Shown here: positions 7,192 to 15,526 of the stretch, in pieces
Layout of the letters: every line of letters begins with the position of its first letter
Position numbering within the stretch: the stretch's first letter is position 1
Assembly: GCA_036559465.1 (NCBI GenBank)
Contig: DATBTC010000079.1
Span: 1-52,925, forward strand
DNA from: JAHFPN01 sp036559465
Lineage (GTDB): Bacteria > Pseudomonadota > Alphaproteobacteria > Rhizobiales > Xanthobacteraceae
Direction of reading: 5' to 3'
DNA: 52,925 bases
Notes under the pieces: model-generated
Told to the model about the DNA's origin: nothing
Seen by the model: only the letters and a program-made list of their open reading frames with translations
The model's database searches: none
Translations under genes and position numbers: made by a program

Positions 7192-8403
7192 ATGACCCGC
7201 GAAGCCTATATCTGCGACTTCATCCGCACGCCGATCGGCCGCTATGGCGGCGTGCTCGCCAAGGTGCGGCCCGACGATCTCGCGGCGATCCCGATCAAGG
7301 CGCTGGTCGCGCGCAATGGCGCGGTCGATTGGTCGAAGCTCGACGAGGTCTATTTCGGTTGCGCCAACCAGGCGGGCGAGGACAATCGCAACGTCGCGCG
7401 CATGGCGCTCCTGCTCGCGGGCCTGCCTAATACAATCCCCGGCGCCACGATCAACCGGCTCTGCGCTTCGGGCATGGAAGCGGTCGGCATGGCCGCGCGC
7501 GCGATCAAGGCGGGCGAGATCGAGCTTGCGATCGCCGGCGGCGTGGAGTCGATGTCGCGCGCGCCGTTCGTGATGGGCAAGGCCGACGAGGCGTTTTCGC
7601 GCAAGGCGGAGATTTTCGACACCACGATCGGCTGGCGCTTCATCAATCCCTTGATGAAGGCGCAGTACGGCGTCGATGCGATGCCGGAGACTGGTGAAAA
7701 CGTGGCCGAGGAATTCCAGGTCTCGCGCGAGGATCAAGACAAATTCGCCTTGCGCTCGCAGCAGCGCGCGGTGGCGGCGCAGGGCCGTGGCTATTTCGCA
7801 GCCGAAACCGTCGCGGTCGAAGTGCCGGGCGGCAAGGCTGGGCCGGTAAGGGTAGATAAGGACGAGCATCCGCGCGCCGACACCACACTCGAAGGGCTCG
7901 CTAAGCTGAAAACCCCGTTTCGCAATCCGGGCACGGTGACCGCGGGCAATGCCTCCGGCGTGAACGACGGCGCTGCGGCGATGCTGCTCGCGTCGGAAGA
8001 GGCGGTGAAGAAATATGGCCTCAAGCCGCGCGCACGGGTCTTGGGGCTGGCTTCCGCTGGCGTTCCACCGCGCATCATGGGCATCGGCCCAATTCCAGCC
8101 ACGGAGAAGCTGATCGCTCGGCTCGGGATCAAGGTGAAGGATTTCGACGTGATCGAGCTCAATGAAGCCTTCGCCAGCCAGTCGCTCGCCTGCATGCGCG
8201 GGCTGGGGCTCGCCGACGACGCGGCGCATGTGAACCCGAACGGCGGCGCTATTGCGCTTGGGCATCCGTTGGGCATGTCCGGCACCCGCATCACTGGCAC
8301 CGCACTGCACGCGCTCGAGGAGATGGGCGGCAAGCGCGCGCTCGCTACGATGTGCATTGGAGTTGGGCAGGGGGTAGCCATCGCGATCGAGCGGGTGAGC
8401 TAA
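7192..8403 (+). CDS. pcaF: 3-oxoadipyl-CoA thiolase
   Basis: A class II thiolase (403 residues) that cleaves 3-oxoadipyl-CoA to succinyl-CoA and acetyl-CoA, the last step of the beta-ketoadipate pathway. The nucleophile is Cys91 (NRLCASGMEAV), the second catalytic pair is His358 (NGGAIALGHPLGMSG) and Cys388 (TMCIGVGQG), and the mid-section reads GGVESMSRAPFVM as in the PcaF/PaaJ branch. The position directly behind catI-catJ supports this substrate over acetoacetyl-CoA. No upstream ring-cleavage genes or pca regulator occur in the window. Confidence 0.88.
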   Translation: MTREAYICDFIRTPIGRYGGVLAKVRPDDLAAIPIKALVARNGAVDWSKLDEVYFGCANQAGEDNRNVARMALLLAGLPNTIPGATINRLCASGMEAVGMAARAIKAGEIELAIAGGVESMSRAPFVMGKADEAFSRKAEIFDTTIGWRFINPLMKAQYGVDAMPETGENVAEEFQVSREDQDKFALRSQQRAVAAQGRGYFAAETVAVEVPGGKAGPVRVDKDEHPRADTTLEGLAKLKTPFRNPGTVTAGNASGVNDGAAAMLLASEEAVKKYGLKPRARVLGLASAGVPPRIMGIGPIPATEKLIARLGIKVKDFDVIELNEAFASQSLACMRGLGLADDAAHVNPNGGAIALGHPLGMSGTRITGTALHALEEMGGKRALATMCIGVGQGVAIAIERVS

Positions 8404-8486
8404 GAGTTTTTCGCGCCCACCATCGACAATCATGCAGACTCGGGAATAATCGGCCTCGCGGCGTGCTCTGCGCCGAGGGGGCGATC

Positions 8487-9083
8487 ATGTTCAAGACGAT
8501 TCCCGACGATGCGCTCGACCAATTATTTCGCTTGGCCCGCTCGCACAACGGCTGGAAGAATACGCCGGTCAGCGACGTGCAATTGCGTGCGCTCTACGAG
8601 ATCATGAAATGGGGCCCGACGACTTCGAATTCGCAGCCGCAGCGGATTCTATTTTTGCGTACGCAGAAAGAAAAAGATCGGCTCAAGCCGGCGATGAGTG
8701 CAAGCAACCAGGAAAAGACCATCACCGCGCCGGTGGTGGCGATCCTGGCCTATGACCTGAAATACTGGGAACACATCGAGCGCTTCTACCCGGTCGTAGC
8801 GAAGTCCTACATGGAGCGTTCGAGGACGGACGCGGCGTTCACTGCGCTGACTGCGTTCCGTAATGCGACACTGCAGGGCGGCTATTTCATCATCGCCGCA
8901 CGCGCGCTGGGGCTTGATTGCGGGCCGATGTCGGGTTTCGACAACGCCAAGGTGGACGCCGAGTTCTTCCCGGATGGGCAGTGGAAGTCGAATTTCCTGT
9001 GCGCCATCGGAGAGGGCGATCCAGCCAAGCTGCGCCAACGCTATGATCGGTTCGAATTCGACGACGTGTGCCGGATTCTGTGA
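8487..9083 (+). CDS. rutE: RutE-type nitroreductase (probable malonic semialdehyde reductase)
   Basis: A 198-residue FMN-dependent reductase of the nitroreductase fold. It follows the E. coli RutE pattern along its length: ARSHNGW, TPVSDVQLRALYEIMKWGPT, SNSQPQRILFLRT, EKTITAPVVAI, AFRNATLQGGYFIIAARALGLDCGPMSGFD and KSNFLCAIGEGD. RutE reduces malonic semialdehyde to 3-hydroxypropionate in the Rut uracil pathway. The other rut genes are not here. The longer frame from 8352 was rejected because its added residues resemble nothing and the ATG at 8487 matches the family start. Its nearness to a dihydropyrimidinase is suggestive, because both pyrimidine routes end in malonic semialdehyde; a general quinone or nitro reductase role cannot be ruled out. 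Confidence 0.8.
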   Translation: MFKTIPDDALDQLFRLARSHNGWKNTPVSDVQLRALYEIMKWGPTTSNSQPQRILFLRTQKEKDRLKPAMSASNQEKTITAPVVAILAYDLKYWEHIERFYPVVAKSYMERSRTDAAFTALTAFRNATLQGGYFIIAARALGLDCGPMSGFDNAKVDAEFFPDGQWKSNFLCAIGEGDPAKLRQRYDRFEFDDVCRIL

Positions 9084-9157
9084 CGTTCAGCCGTAATCCC
9101 GCCTTGACGCTGTATTCATGTAGCCCAGGCATGCTCGAATGAGCGGCTGGGGACTCC

Positions 9158-10663
9158 ATGGCGGAATACGACATCGCGGTGATCGGCGGCGGCATCCATG
9201 GCTGCGGCATCGCGCGTGACGCCGCCGGCCGCGGGCTTTCTGTGCTCTTGGTCGAGCAGGGCGACCTTGCATCGGCGACCTCCTCGGCCTCGACCAAGCT
9301 GATCCACGGCGGCCTGCGTTACCTCGAGCATTTCGCCTTTCGCCTGGTGCACGAGTGCCTGGTGGAGCGTGAGCTTCTGTTGAAGCTCGCGCCGCATCTG
9401 GTGCACCCGCTGCGGCTAGTGCTGCCGCACGTGCCGGGCATGCGGCCGGCCTTCATGCTGAAGTTCGGCCTCAAGCTCTATGACTGGATCGGCGGAGCGA
9501 GCGTGCTGCCGCGGAGCCGGGTGCTCGATCTTTCCGACGATCCGGCTGGCGCGCCGCTCAAGCGCGGGTTCCACACCGGCTTCGAATTTTCCGATTGCAG
9601 CACCGACGACGCGCGGCTGGTGGTCGCCAATGCGATCGGCGCGCGCGAGAAGGGGGCGGTGATCCGTACGCGTACGCGCTGCGCGGCGGCGCGGCGCGAG
9701 GACGGTCGCTGGAAGCTCGTGCTGCAAACGGAAGGCCAGCGGGAGAGCGTCACGGCGCGCGGGCTGGTCAATGCCGCGGGTCCCTGGGCCGGTCATTTCG
9801 TCGAAAACGTGGCGCGGCGGCCGCTCAAGACCAAGCTCAAGTTGGTCAAGGGCAGCCATATCGTGGTGCCGCGGCTGCAGGCGCACGACCGCGGCTATCT
9901 GCTGCAAAATTTCGATAAGAGGGTGATTTTTGCGGTCCCGTTCGCCGACGCCTTTACGCTGATTGGCACCACGGAGACTGCAGTCTCTGGCGATCCTGCC
10001 GAGGTCGCGGCCAGCACCGAGGAAATTCTTTATCTGTGCCGCGCGGTCGGCGATTATTTCCGTGCCAGCGTCGAGCCGTCGCGGATCGTATGGAACTTCG
10101 CCGGCGTCCGGGCGCTGGTGGACGACGGCTCAAGCCGGGATTCCGACACCGCACGCGACTACAAGGTCGAGATCGACGGGAGCTATGGCGAGGCGCCGCT
10201 GGTCTCCATCCTCGGCGGGAAGCTCACGACCTATCGGCGCGTCGCCGCCAATGTGGTCGACCAGCTCAAGCAATGGTTCGTGCTGGGGCCGGCCTGGACG
10301 CATGAGGCGTCGTTGCCCGGTGGCGATCTCGGCGCAGGCGGGATCGACGGCTTCATCGCCGAGCTGTTGCAGACCCATCCGTATCTTTCCGGACCGCAGG
10401 CGCGGCGGATAGCGCGTACCTACGGCACGCGAGCGCGGAAATTTTTGGAACACGCCAAGCGCGCCGAGGATCTCGGCCCGCGCATAGTCGGCGATTTGCA
10501 CGCGGTCGAGCTCGACTATCTGCGCCGCGAGGAATGGGCGCGCATGGCCGAGGACGTGCTGTGGCGGCGGACCAAGCTTGGGCTCACAGCGAAGCCAGCC
10601 GAAGTCACTGCGCTCAAGGCGGTGTTGGGCAGCGTGAACACCGAAGCGGTGAGCGCGCGCTGA
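9158..10663 (+). CDS. glpD: Aerobic glycerol-3-phosphate dehydrogenase
   Basis: A membrane-associated flavoenzyme that oxidises sn-glycerol-3-phosphate to dihydroxyacetone phosphate and passes electrons to quinone. Evidence: FAD motif VIGGGIHGCG (about 8-17, GxGxxG), the GlpD signature ASTKLIHGGLRYLE (about 45-58), the FAD-domain segment VNAAGPWAG and the conserved TETAVSGDP and GGKLTTYR segments. Length (501) is normal. It stands alone: no glpF, glpK or GlpR regulator adjoins it. The stop lies 8 bases from the stop of the convergent TetR gene. Confidence 0.93.
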   Translation: MAEYDIAVIGGGIHGCGIARDAAGRGLSVLLVEQGDLASATSSASTKLIHGGLRYLEHFAFRLVHECLVERELLLKLAPHLVHPLRLVLPHVPGMRPAFMLKFGLKLYDWIGGASVLPRSRVLDLSDDPAGAPLKRGFHTGFEFSDCSTDDARLVVANAIGAREKGAVIRTRTRCAAARREDGRWKLVLQTEGQRESVTARGLVNAAGPWAGHFVENVARRPLKTKLKLVKGSHIVVPRLQAHDRGYLLQNFDKRVIFAVPFADAFTLIGTTETAVSGDPAEVAASTEEILYLCRAVGDYFRASVEPSRIVWNFAGVRALVDDGSSRDSDTARDYKVEIDGSYGEAPLVSILGGKLTTYRRVAANVVDQLKQWFVLGPAWTHEASLPGGDLGAGGIDGFIAELLQTHPYLSGPQARRIARTYGTRARKFLEHAKRAEDLGPRIVGDLHAVELDYLRREEWARMAEDVLWRRTKLGLTAKPAEVTALKAVLGSVNTEAVSAR

Positions 10664-10671
10664 GCGGCGCT

Positions 10672-11331
10672 TCAGCGGCGGCTATAGGCGGCGAGGAAGA
10701 CGTCGACGGCGCTCGCAACTACCTCGTCGATGCGCGCATTTGACGGCCGAGGTTCGCCGCCCAAAAGAACCGGCGCCAGTACTGGGCCTTGGCACAGCGT
10801 GAGAAACTGCCAGGCTGCCAGCTCGACGTTTGCAATCTTGAACTCGCCGCGTGCGATCCTGGCGCGCAGCCATTCGGAGAGCCGCGCTGCGCCGGCGCGG
10901 GGACCCGAGTCCAGAAAAATGTGCCCGAGCTCCGGCAGCTTGCCGGCGACCGCTGTCACGATGCGAATGGTGGCCACGTGCTGCGGGCGGGTCAGGCCGT
11001 CGATGAAGCTCTTGCCGAGCTTGATGAGTGCGCCGCGCGCATCCTGATCGTCGTTGCTCAGCACGAATGCGCGCTCGGCAGTCTGCCGGCACTGCTCGGC
11101 GACGAGCGCGGCGAACAACGTCTGCTTGTTCTCGAAATAGACGTAGAGCGTGCCCTTGGAGACGCCGGCGGCCGCGGCGATGTCGCCCATGCTGGCGGCA
11201 TCGAAGCCGCGCGCGAGGAAGACCTCGCGGGCGCCTTCGAGAATCTGCCGCCGCTTCTCGGACTCCGGAGCGGAGCCGACTTCAGGCGGCTCGCGTTCGG
11301 CGAGGGCTGGTTTGGCCATGCCGCTTTCCAT
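10672..11331 (-). CDS. TetR/AcrR-family repressor, likely of the adjacent efflux pair
   Basis: A 219-residue regulator. The N-terminal helix-turn-helix is clear (about 26-72: ILEGAREVFLARGFDAASM, GVSKGTLYVYFENKQTLF). The C-terminal half looks like the ligand-binding domain of the AefR/AcrR branch. It is divergent from the EmrA/EmrB-like genes, and two matching 15-bp palindromes lie in the gap, as is usual for a repressor that controls both its own gene and an efflux pump. ATG at 11331; a second ATG four codons in (11319) has a GGAAAG site and is a fair alternative. The inducer is unknown. Confidence 0.85.
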   Translation of the reverse strand: MESGMAKPALAEREPPEVGSAPESEKRRQILEGAREVFLARGFDAASMGDIAAAAGVSKGTLYVYFENKQTLFAALVAEQCRQTAERAFVLSNDDQDARGALIKLGKSFIDGLTRPQHVATIRIVTAVAGKLPELGHIFLDSGPRAGAARLSEWLRARIARGEFKIANVELAAWQFLTLCQGPVLAPVLLGGEPRPSNARIDEVVASAVDVFLAAYSRR

Positions 11332-11352
11332 TCCAAGTTATGATCAAATTGA

Positions 11353-11367
11353 ACTAAACGGTTCGGT
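11353..11367. promoter_or_regulatory. Putative TetR operator 1
   Basis: The 15-mer ACTAAACGGTTCGGT reads as an imperfect palindrome centred on the eighth base and shares ten consecutive bases (ACGGTTCGGT) with the second site. Alignment of both gives the palindromic consensus ACCGAACGGTTCGGT. It lies 22 bases from the tetR start codon, where binding would block tetR transcription. Confidence 0.6.
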
Positions 11368-11414
11368 ACGATATTGATTTGATCCCTGAATTGCTTTATG
11401 TCAAGAACAAAATG

Positions 11415-11429
11415 ACCGTACGGTTCGGT
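11415..11429. promoter_or_regulatory. Putative TetR operator 2
   Basis: ACCGTACGGTTCGGT, flanked by TG and CA, makes a near-perfect palindrome over 19 bases (8 of 9 arm positions). It is 62 bp centre-to-centre from operator 1 and about 90 bp before the emrA-like start, a normal place for a site overlapping that promoter. Confidence 0.65.
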
Positions 11430-11520
11430 CAATGGCGTCTGTGCGATGTGCAAAATTTCACGGCTGTGGTTAGGCGTTTTTTCGCCGATCGCGAGTATCC
11501 AGCGCGCGGGAGTGTGAATC

Positions 11521-12732
11521 GTGGACGCCGTTCGCAAGCCGGAGGAAGAACCGACTCCCATCGCGACGGCGCCATCGGCGCGCGCGAAGCCTTCGGCGCG
11601 CGGCCCGAAACCCGCAAGCACTCCGACCGCCGAGCGCGGTGCGGCCACGATCTCGCAAAGCGGTGAAGGTGCAGCCGCCGGCGGCCCGCAACAGCCGGGC
11701 GGTCTTGGTCGCAGGCGCATCCTCATTCTCGCCGTCGCCATCGTAGTGCTCGTCGGTGCGCTTTGGTGGGGATTGAATTACTGGTTCGTCGGTCGCTACC
11801 TGATTTCCACTGACAACGCCTATATCGGCGCTGATATGTCGATCGTCGCGCCGCGCGTACCCGGCTACGTGGCGAAAGTTCCGGCGCAGGCCAACGTGCG
11901 CGTCAAGGCCGGCGATGTGCTCGTTGTGCTCGACGACGGCGATTATAGGATTGTCGTGGCGCAGGCCGAGGCTCGGCTGGCGACGCAGGACGCGACGATC
12001 GCGCGCCTGGCGCAACAGGTTGTGGCCGGCGCCACCGCGGTCGATCTGGGGCGGGCCGGAATTGTCGCTGCGCAAGCCGATGCGACGCGGGCGAGCGCCG
12101 ACTTCGAACGCACGCAGACACTCGCCGCCAATAGTTTCGCAAGCCGCGCCGCGCTCGACGCTGCGCGCGCGAACCGCGACCGCTCCGTCGCCGGCGTCGA
12201 TCAGGCGCGCGCCTCGCTCGCCGCGGCCGAAGCCAATCTCGAAGTGATGAAAGCGCAGAAATTCGAAGCCGAGCGGGCACGCAAGGAACTGGAAGCGGTG
12301 CTCGCCAAGGCTACGCGTGATCTCGAGGCGACCGTGATCCGTGCGCCGTTCGACGGCATCATCGGAAACAAGGCGGTTCAAGTCGGCGACTACGTGCCGC
12401 CGGCCAAACGGCTGATGGCGATCATTCCGGCCGACAGCTTCTATGTCGATGCTAATTTCAAGGAGACGCAGCTGGCGCGTATCCGCCCCGGCCAGTCGGC
12501 GACGCTGGTGCTCGACTCCGATCCCGGCCGCCCGCTCGAAGGGGTGGTGGAAAGCCTGGCCCCTGCTTCGGGCGCGCTGTTCAGCCTGCTGCCGCCGGAG
12601 AACGCGACCGGCAACTTCACCAAGATCGTGCAGCGCGTGCCGGTTCGCATCCGCATCAAGTCGGCCGGTGAACGGCCTTTGGTTTCGGGTCTCTCGGTCG
12701 TGGCGACCGTCGATACGCGTTCCGCGCCGTGA
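11521..12732 (+). CDS. emrA: EmrA/HlyD-type membrane fusion protein
   Basis: The periplasmic adaptor of a drug efflux pump. A long Ala/Pro-rich cytoplasmic N-terminus (1-63) precedes one membrane segment (about 66-90), then the biotinyl-lipoyl half-motif (VAPRVPGYVAKVPAQANVRV), a long alpha-helical hairpin rich in Ala, Gln and Arg (about 140-260), the second lipoyl half (TVIRAPFDGIIGN) and a beta-barrel. Length is 403. Translation starts at GTG (11521) with a GGAG site eight bases upstream. It is coupled to the next gene by a GTGA overlap and probably repressed by the divergent TetR protein. Confidence 0.88.
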   Translation: MDAVRKPEEEPTPIATAPSARAKPSARGPKPASTPTAERGAATISQSGEGAAAGGPQQPGGLGRRRILILAVAIVVLVGALWWGLNYWFVGRYLISTDNAYIGADMSIVAPRVPGYVAKVPAQANVRVKAGDVLVVLDDGDYRIVVAQAEARLATQDATIARLAQQVVAGATAVDLGRAGIVAAQADATRASADFERTQTLAANSFASRAALDAARANRDRSVAGVDQARASLAAAEANLEVMKAQKFEAERARKELEAVLAKATRDLEATVIRAPFDGIIGNKAVQVGDYVPPAKRLMAIIPADSFYVDANFKETQLARIRPGQSATLVLDSDPGRPLEGVVESLAPASGALFSLLPPENATGNFTKIVQRVPVRIRIKSAGERPLVSGLSVVATVDTRSAP

Positions 12733-14306
12733 GCGATGTCGCCGCTAATCCCGGCGCGGGGCCCGAACCGAAGGTAACTCTCCGACGGTACGTCGCCTTT
12801 GCTGCGCTGGTGTTCGGCATGTTCATGGCGATTCTGGACATCCAGATCGTCGCCTCGTCGCTCGCCGAGATCCAGGCCGGTCTTTCCGCGGCGCCGCAGG
12901 AAATCGCCTGGGTGCAGACGAGCTATCTCGTCGCCGAAGTGGTGATGATCCCACTCTCGGGCTTCCTCGCCCGCGCGCTATCGACGCGCGTGCTGTTCAC
13001 GATCTCGGCCGCCGGCTTCACGCTGGCGAGCGTGCTGTGCGCCACGGCGACGACGATCAACGAGATGATCGTCTATCGCGCGCTGCAGGGTTTCATCGGC
13101 GGCGGCATGATCCCGACCGCGATGGCCGCGGCCTACACGATCTTTCCGCGCCGCTCGATGGGGCCGGTGATGGCTGTGATCGGGCTCACGGTCACGCTGG
13201 CGCCGACGATCGGGCCGACCATCGGCGGCTATCTGACCGAGCTTTTTTCCTGGCACTGGCTGTTTCTGATCAATGTCGTGCCTGGTGTGATCGCCTCGGT
13301 GATCGCCTGGACGCTGATCGATTTCGACGAACCGGAATACGGGCTGCTGAAGCGTATCGATGTCTGGGGTCTGGCCGCGCTCGCGGTGTTCCTCGGCAGC
13401 CTCGAATATGTGCTCGAGCAGGGCCCGATCGACGACTGGTTCGACTCGAACATCATCGCCTTCCTCGCAGTGCTCAGCGCCGTGGGCGGAGTCATCTTCT
13501 TCTGGCGGACGTTCAGCGTTGAGGTCCCGATCGTCGATCTGCATGCCTACAAGGACCGCAATTTCGCGGTCGGCTCGCTGCTCACCTTCGTGCTCGGCAT
13601 GGGGCTCTATGGCCTGACTTATCTCTATCCGCTGTTCCTTGCGCGCGTGCGCGGCTTCAACGCGCTGCAGGTCGGCGAGACCATGTTCATCACGGGCGCG
13701 GCGATGTTCGTCGCGGCGCCGATCGCGGGCACGCTCGCGCGCAAAATCGACCCGCGCTGGCTGATCGGCGGCGGGTTCGTCGGCTTCGTGCTTTCCTGCT
13801 TCGAGCTCGTGCCGATCACCAGCCAATGGGGCTTCGGGGAGCTCCTGCTGCCGCAGCTGCTGCGCGGTGCGTCGCTCATGTTCTGCATGGTGCCGATCAA
13901 TATCGTGGCGCTCGGCACGCTGCCGCCGGATCAATTGAAGAACGCGGCCGGCCTGTTCAACACGGTGCGCAATCTCGGCGGCGCGGTTGGGCTGGCGGGC
14001 ATCAACACGTTCCTGAACCAGCGCACGGATCTGCATATTCTCAGGCTGCGCGAGCACGTCACCTGGGGCCGCACTGCGGCCGACGAGGCCCTCGCGGGCC
14101 TCACCGAGCGCTTCACTCCTTTCCTCGGCTCCAACGCCGAACAGGCGGCGATCAAACGGCTCTCGGGCCTAGTGTACCGGGAAGCGCTGGTGCTCGCTTT
14201 CTCTGATGTGTTCCTGATACTCGCGATCATCTTCAGCCTGTGCGCGGTGCTGGTGCTCATGGTGCGTCGGCCGCTACTCGAGCCCGAAGCCGCTCCCGCC
14301 CACTGA
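12729..14306 (+). CDS. emrB: EmrB-type MFS multidrug exporter (DHA2 family)
   Basis: An inner-membrane proton-driven exporter with about 14 predicted membrane helices over 525 residues. Diagnostic segments are the first helix (FGMFMAILDIQIVASSL), the following QEIAWVQTSYLVAEVVMIPLSG stretch, and the motif-C-like GLTVTLAPTIGPTIGGYL in helix 5. The GTG start overlaps the emrA stop. With EmrA, and an outer-membrane channel encoded elsewhere, it would expel hydrophobic toxicants straight to the outside. Substrates cannot be read from sequence. Confidence 0.9.
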   Translation: MSDVAANPGAGPEPKVTLRRYVAFAALVFGMFMAILDIQIVASSLAEIQAGLSAAPQEIAWVQTSYLVAEVVMIPLSGFLARALSTRVLFTISAAGFTLASVLCATATTINEMIVYRALQGFIGGGMIPTAMAAAYTIFPRRSMGPVMAVIGLTVTLAPTIGPTIGGYLTELFSWHWLFLINVVPGVIASVIAWTLIDFDEPEYGLLKRIDVWGLAALAVFLGSLEYVLEQGPIDDWFDSNIIAFLAVLSAVGGVIFFWRTFSVEVPIVDLHAYKDRNFAVGSLLTFVLGMGLYGLTYLYPLFLARVRGFNALQVGETMFITGAAMFVAAPIAGTLARKIDPRWLIGGGFVGFVLSCFELVPITSQWGFGELLLPQLLRGASLMFCMVPINIVALGTLPPDQLKNAAGLFNTVRNLGGAVGLAGINTFLNQRTDLHILRLREHVTWGRTAADEALAGLTERFTPFLGSNAEQAAIKRLSGLVYREALVLAFSDVFLILAIIFSLCAVLVLMVRRPLLEPEAAPAH

Positions 14307-14356
14307 GCGTGGCCGCGGGTTGAGCCCGCACGGCTTCCCCGCTAAGCAGCCGTCCC

Positions 14357-15526
14357 ATGGACAAGGCAGCCGGCAAGGCACCGCGATTGCCCGGCGCGGT
14401 GCGCCGCAAGTTCGCGCCGTGGGCCGACCCGGCGGCCAAGCCGCTCATCCGTTTCGAGGGCGTGAGCAAGCGCTTCGGCGAGGTCGCTGCGATCGACGAT
14501 CTGTCGCTCGATATTTTCGAGCGCGAGTTCTTCGCGCTGCTCGGTCCGTCCGGCTGCGGCAAGACCACGCTCATGCGTCTCCTGGCGGGTTTTGAGCCGC
14601 CGGATGAGGGACGCGTGCTGCTTGCGGGCGAGGATCTTGCCGGCATCCCGCCTTACCGGCGGCCGGTGAACATGATGTTCCAGTCCTACGCGCTGTTTCC
14701 GCACATGAGCGTGTTCGACAATGTGGCGTTCGGGCTGAAGCAGGAACGGTTGCCGAAAGCCGAGATCGCCGCGCGCACCGACGAGATGTTGAAGCTCGTG
14801 GAGCTGCTGGGCCTCGAGCGGCGGAAGCCGCATCAGCTCTCGGGCGGTCAGCGTCAGCGCGTGGCGCTCGCGCGCTCGCTCGTCAAGCGCCCCAAGGTAC
14901 TGTTGCTCGACGAGCCGCTCGCGGCGCTCGACCGGAAGCTGCGGGAGGAGACCCAGTTCGAGCTTGTCGATCTGCAGCAACGCTTGGGCACCACGTTCCT
15001 GATCGTCACCCACGACCCGGAGGAGGCGATGACGGTCGCCGACCGCATCGCGGTCATGGATCACGGCCGCATCGCGCAGGTAGCGACTCCCCAAGGAATC
15101 TACGAGCAGCCGAATTCACGGTACGTCGCCGGTTTCATCGGCGATGTGAACCTGATCGAAGCCAAGGTCGCTGCGCGTAACACCGATGGCATCGAGCTGG
15201 TGAGCGCGCAGCTTGGTATGCGCATGCGCGCCATGCTGCCGGCGGATGCCAAGATCGGTACAACGGTCTGGTTCGCGCTTAGGCCGGAGAAGCTCTCGAT
15301 CGCGCTGGAAAGGCCAGCGAAAGCAAGCGCCAATGCGCTCGAAGGCGTTGTGCACGACATCGGCTATCTCGGCGATCTTTCGGTCTTTCACGTACGGCTC
15401 GAAAGCGGCGCGCTGATGAAGGCAGCGCGGCCCAATCTCTCGCGACTCGTAGAGAGCCCGATCACGTGGGACGACAAGGTCTGGCTCTCCTGGGCCGTGG
15501 ACGCGGGCGTGGTGTTGACGCGATGA
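14357..15526 (+). CDS. potG: Polyamine-type ABC transporter, ATP-binding subunit
   Basis: The ATPase of a spermidine/putrescine-type importer. Walker A is GPSGCGKTT (63-71), the Q-loop reads MMFQSYALFPHMSV, the signature is LSGGQ (161-165) and Walker B is VLLLDEP (about 181-187). The C-terminal extension (about 260-389) is a TOBE domain (WFALRPEKLSI), which places it in the PotA/PotG/FbpC group. The unusual 30-residue N-terminal tail before the ABC core also fits PotG. It overlaps potH by ATGA. No periplasmic binding-protein gene adjoins it, so the imported solute is a family-level guess. Confidence 0.88.
   Translation: MDKAAGKAPRLPGAVRRKFAPWADPAAKPLIRFEGVSKRFGEVAAIDDLSLDIFEREFFALLGPSGCGKTTLMRLLAGFEPPDEGRVLLAGEDLAGIPPYRRPVNMMFQSYALFPHMSVFDNVAFGLKQERLPKAEIAARTDEMLKLVELLGLERRKPHQLSGGQRQRVALARSLVKRPKVLLLDEPLAALDRKLREETQFELVDLQQRLGTTFLIVTHDPEEAMTVADRIAVMDHGRIAQVATPQGIYEQPNSRYVAGFIGDVNLIEAKVAARNTDGIELVSAQLGMRMRAMLPADAKIGTTVWFALRPEKLSIALERPAKASANALEGVVHDIGYLGDLSVFHVRLESGALMKAARPNLSRLVESPITWDDKVWLSWAVDAGVVLTR

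Noticed and set aside
7150..8433. Minus-strand frame of 427 codons opposite the thiolase
   Set aside because: Covers an unmistakable thiolase; the antisense product is low-complexity Arg/His/Ala-rich, typical of third-position GC bias.
12978..14057. Minus-strand frame of 359 codons opposite emrB
   Set aside because: Antisense of a 14-helix transporter always gives charged Glu/Arg/His/Asp-rich frames; no domain is seen.
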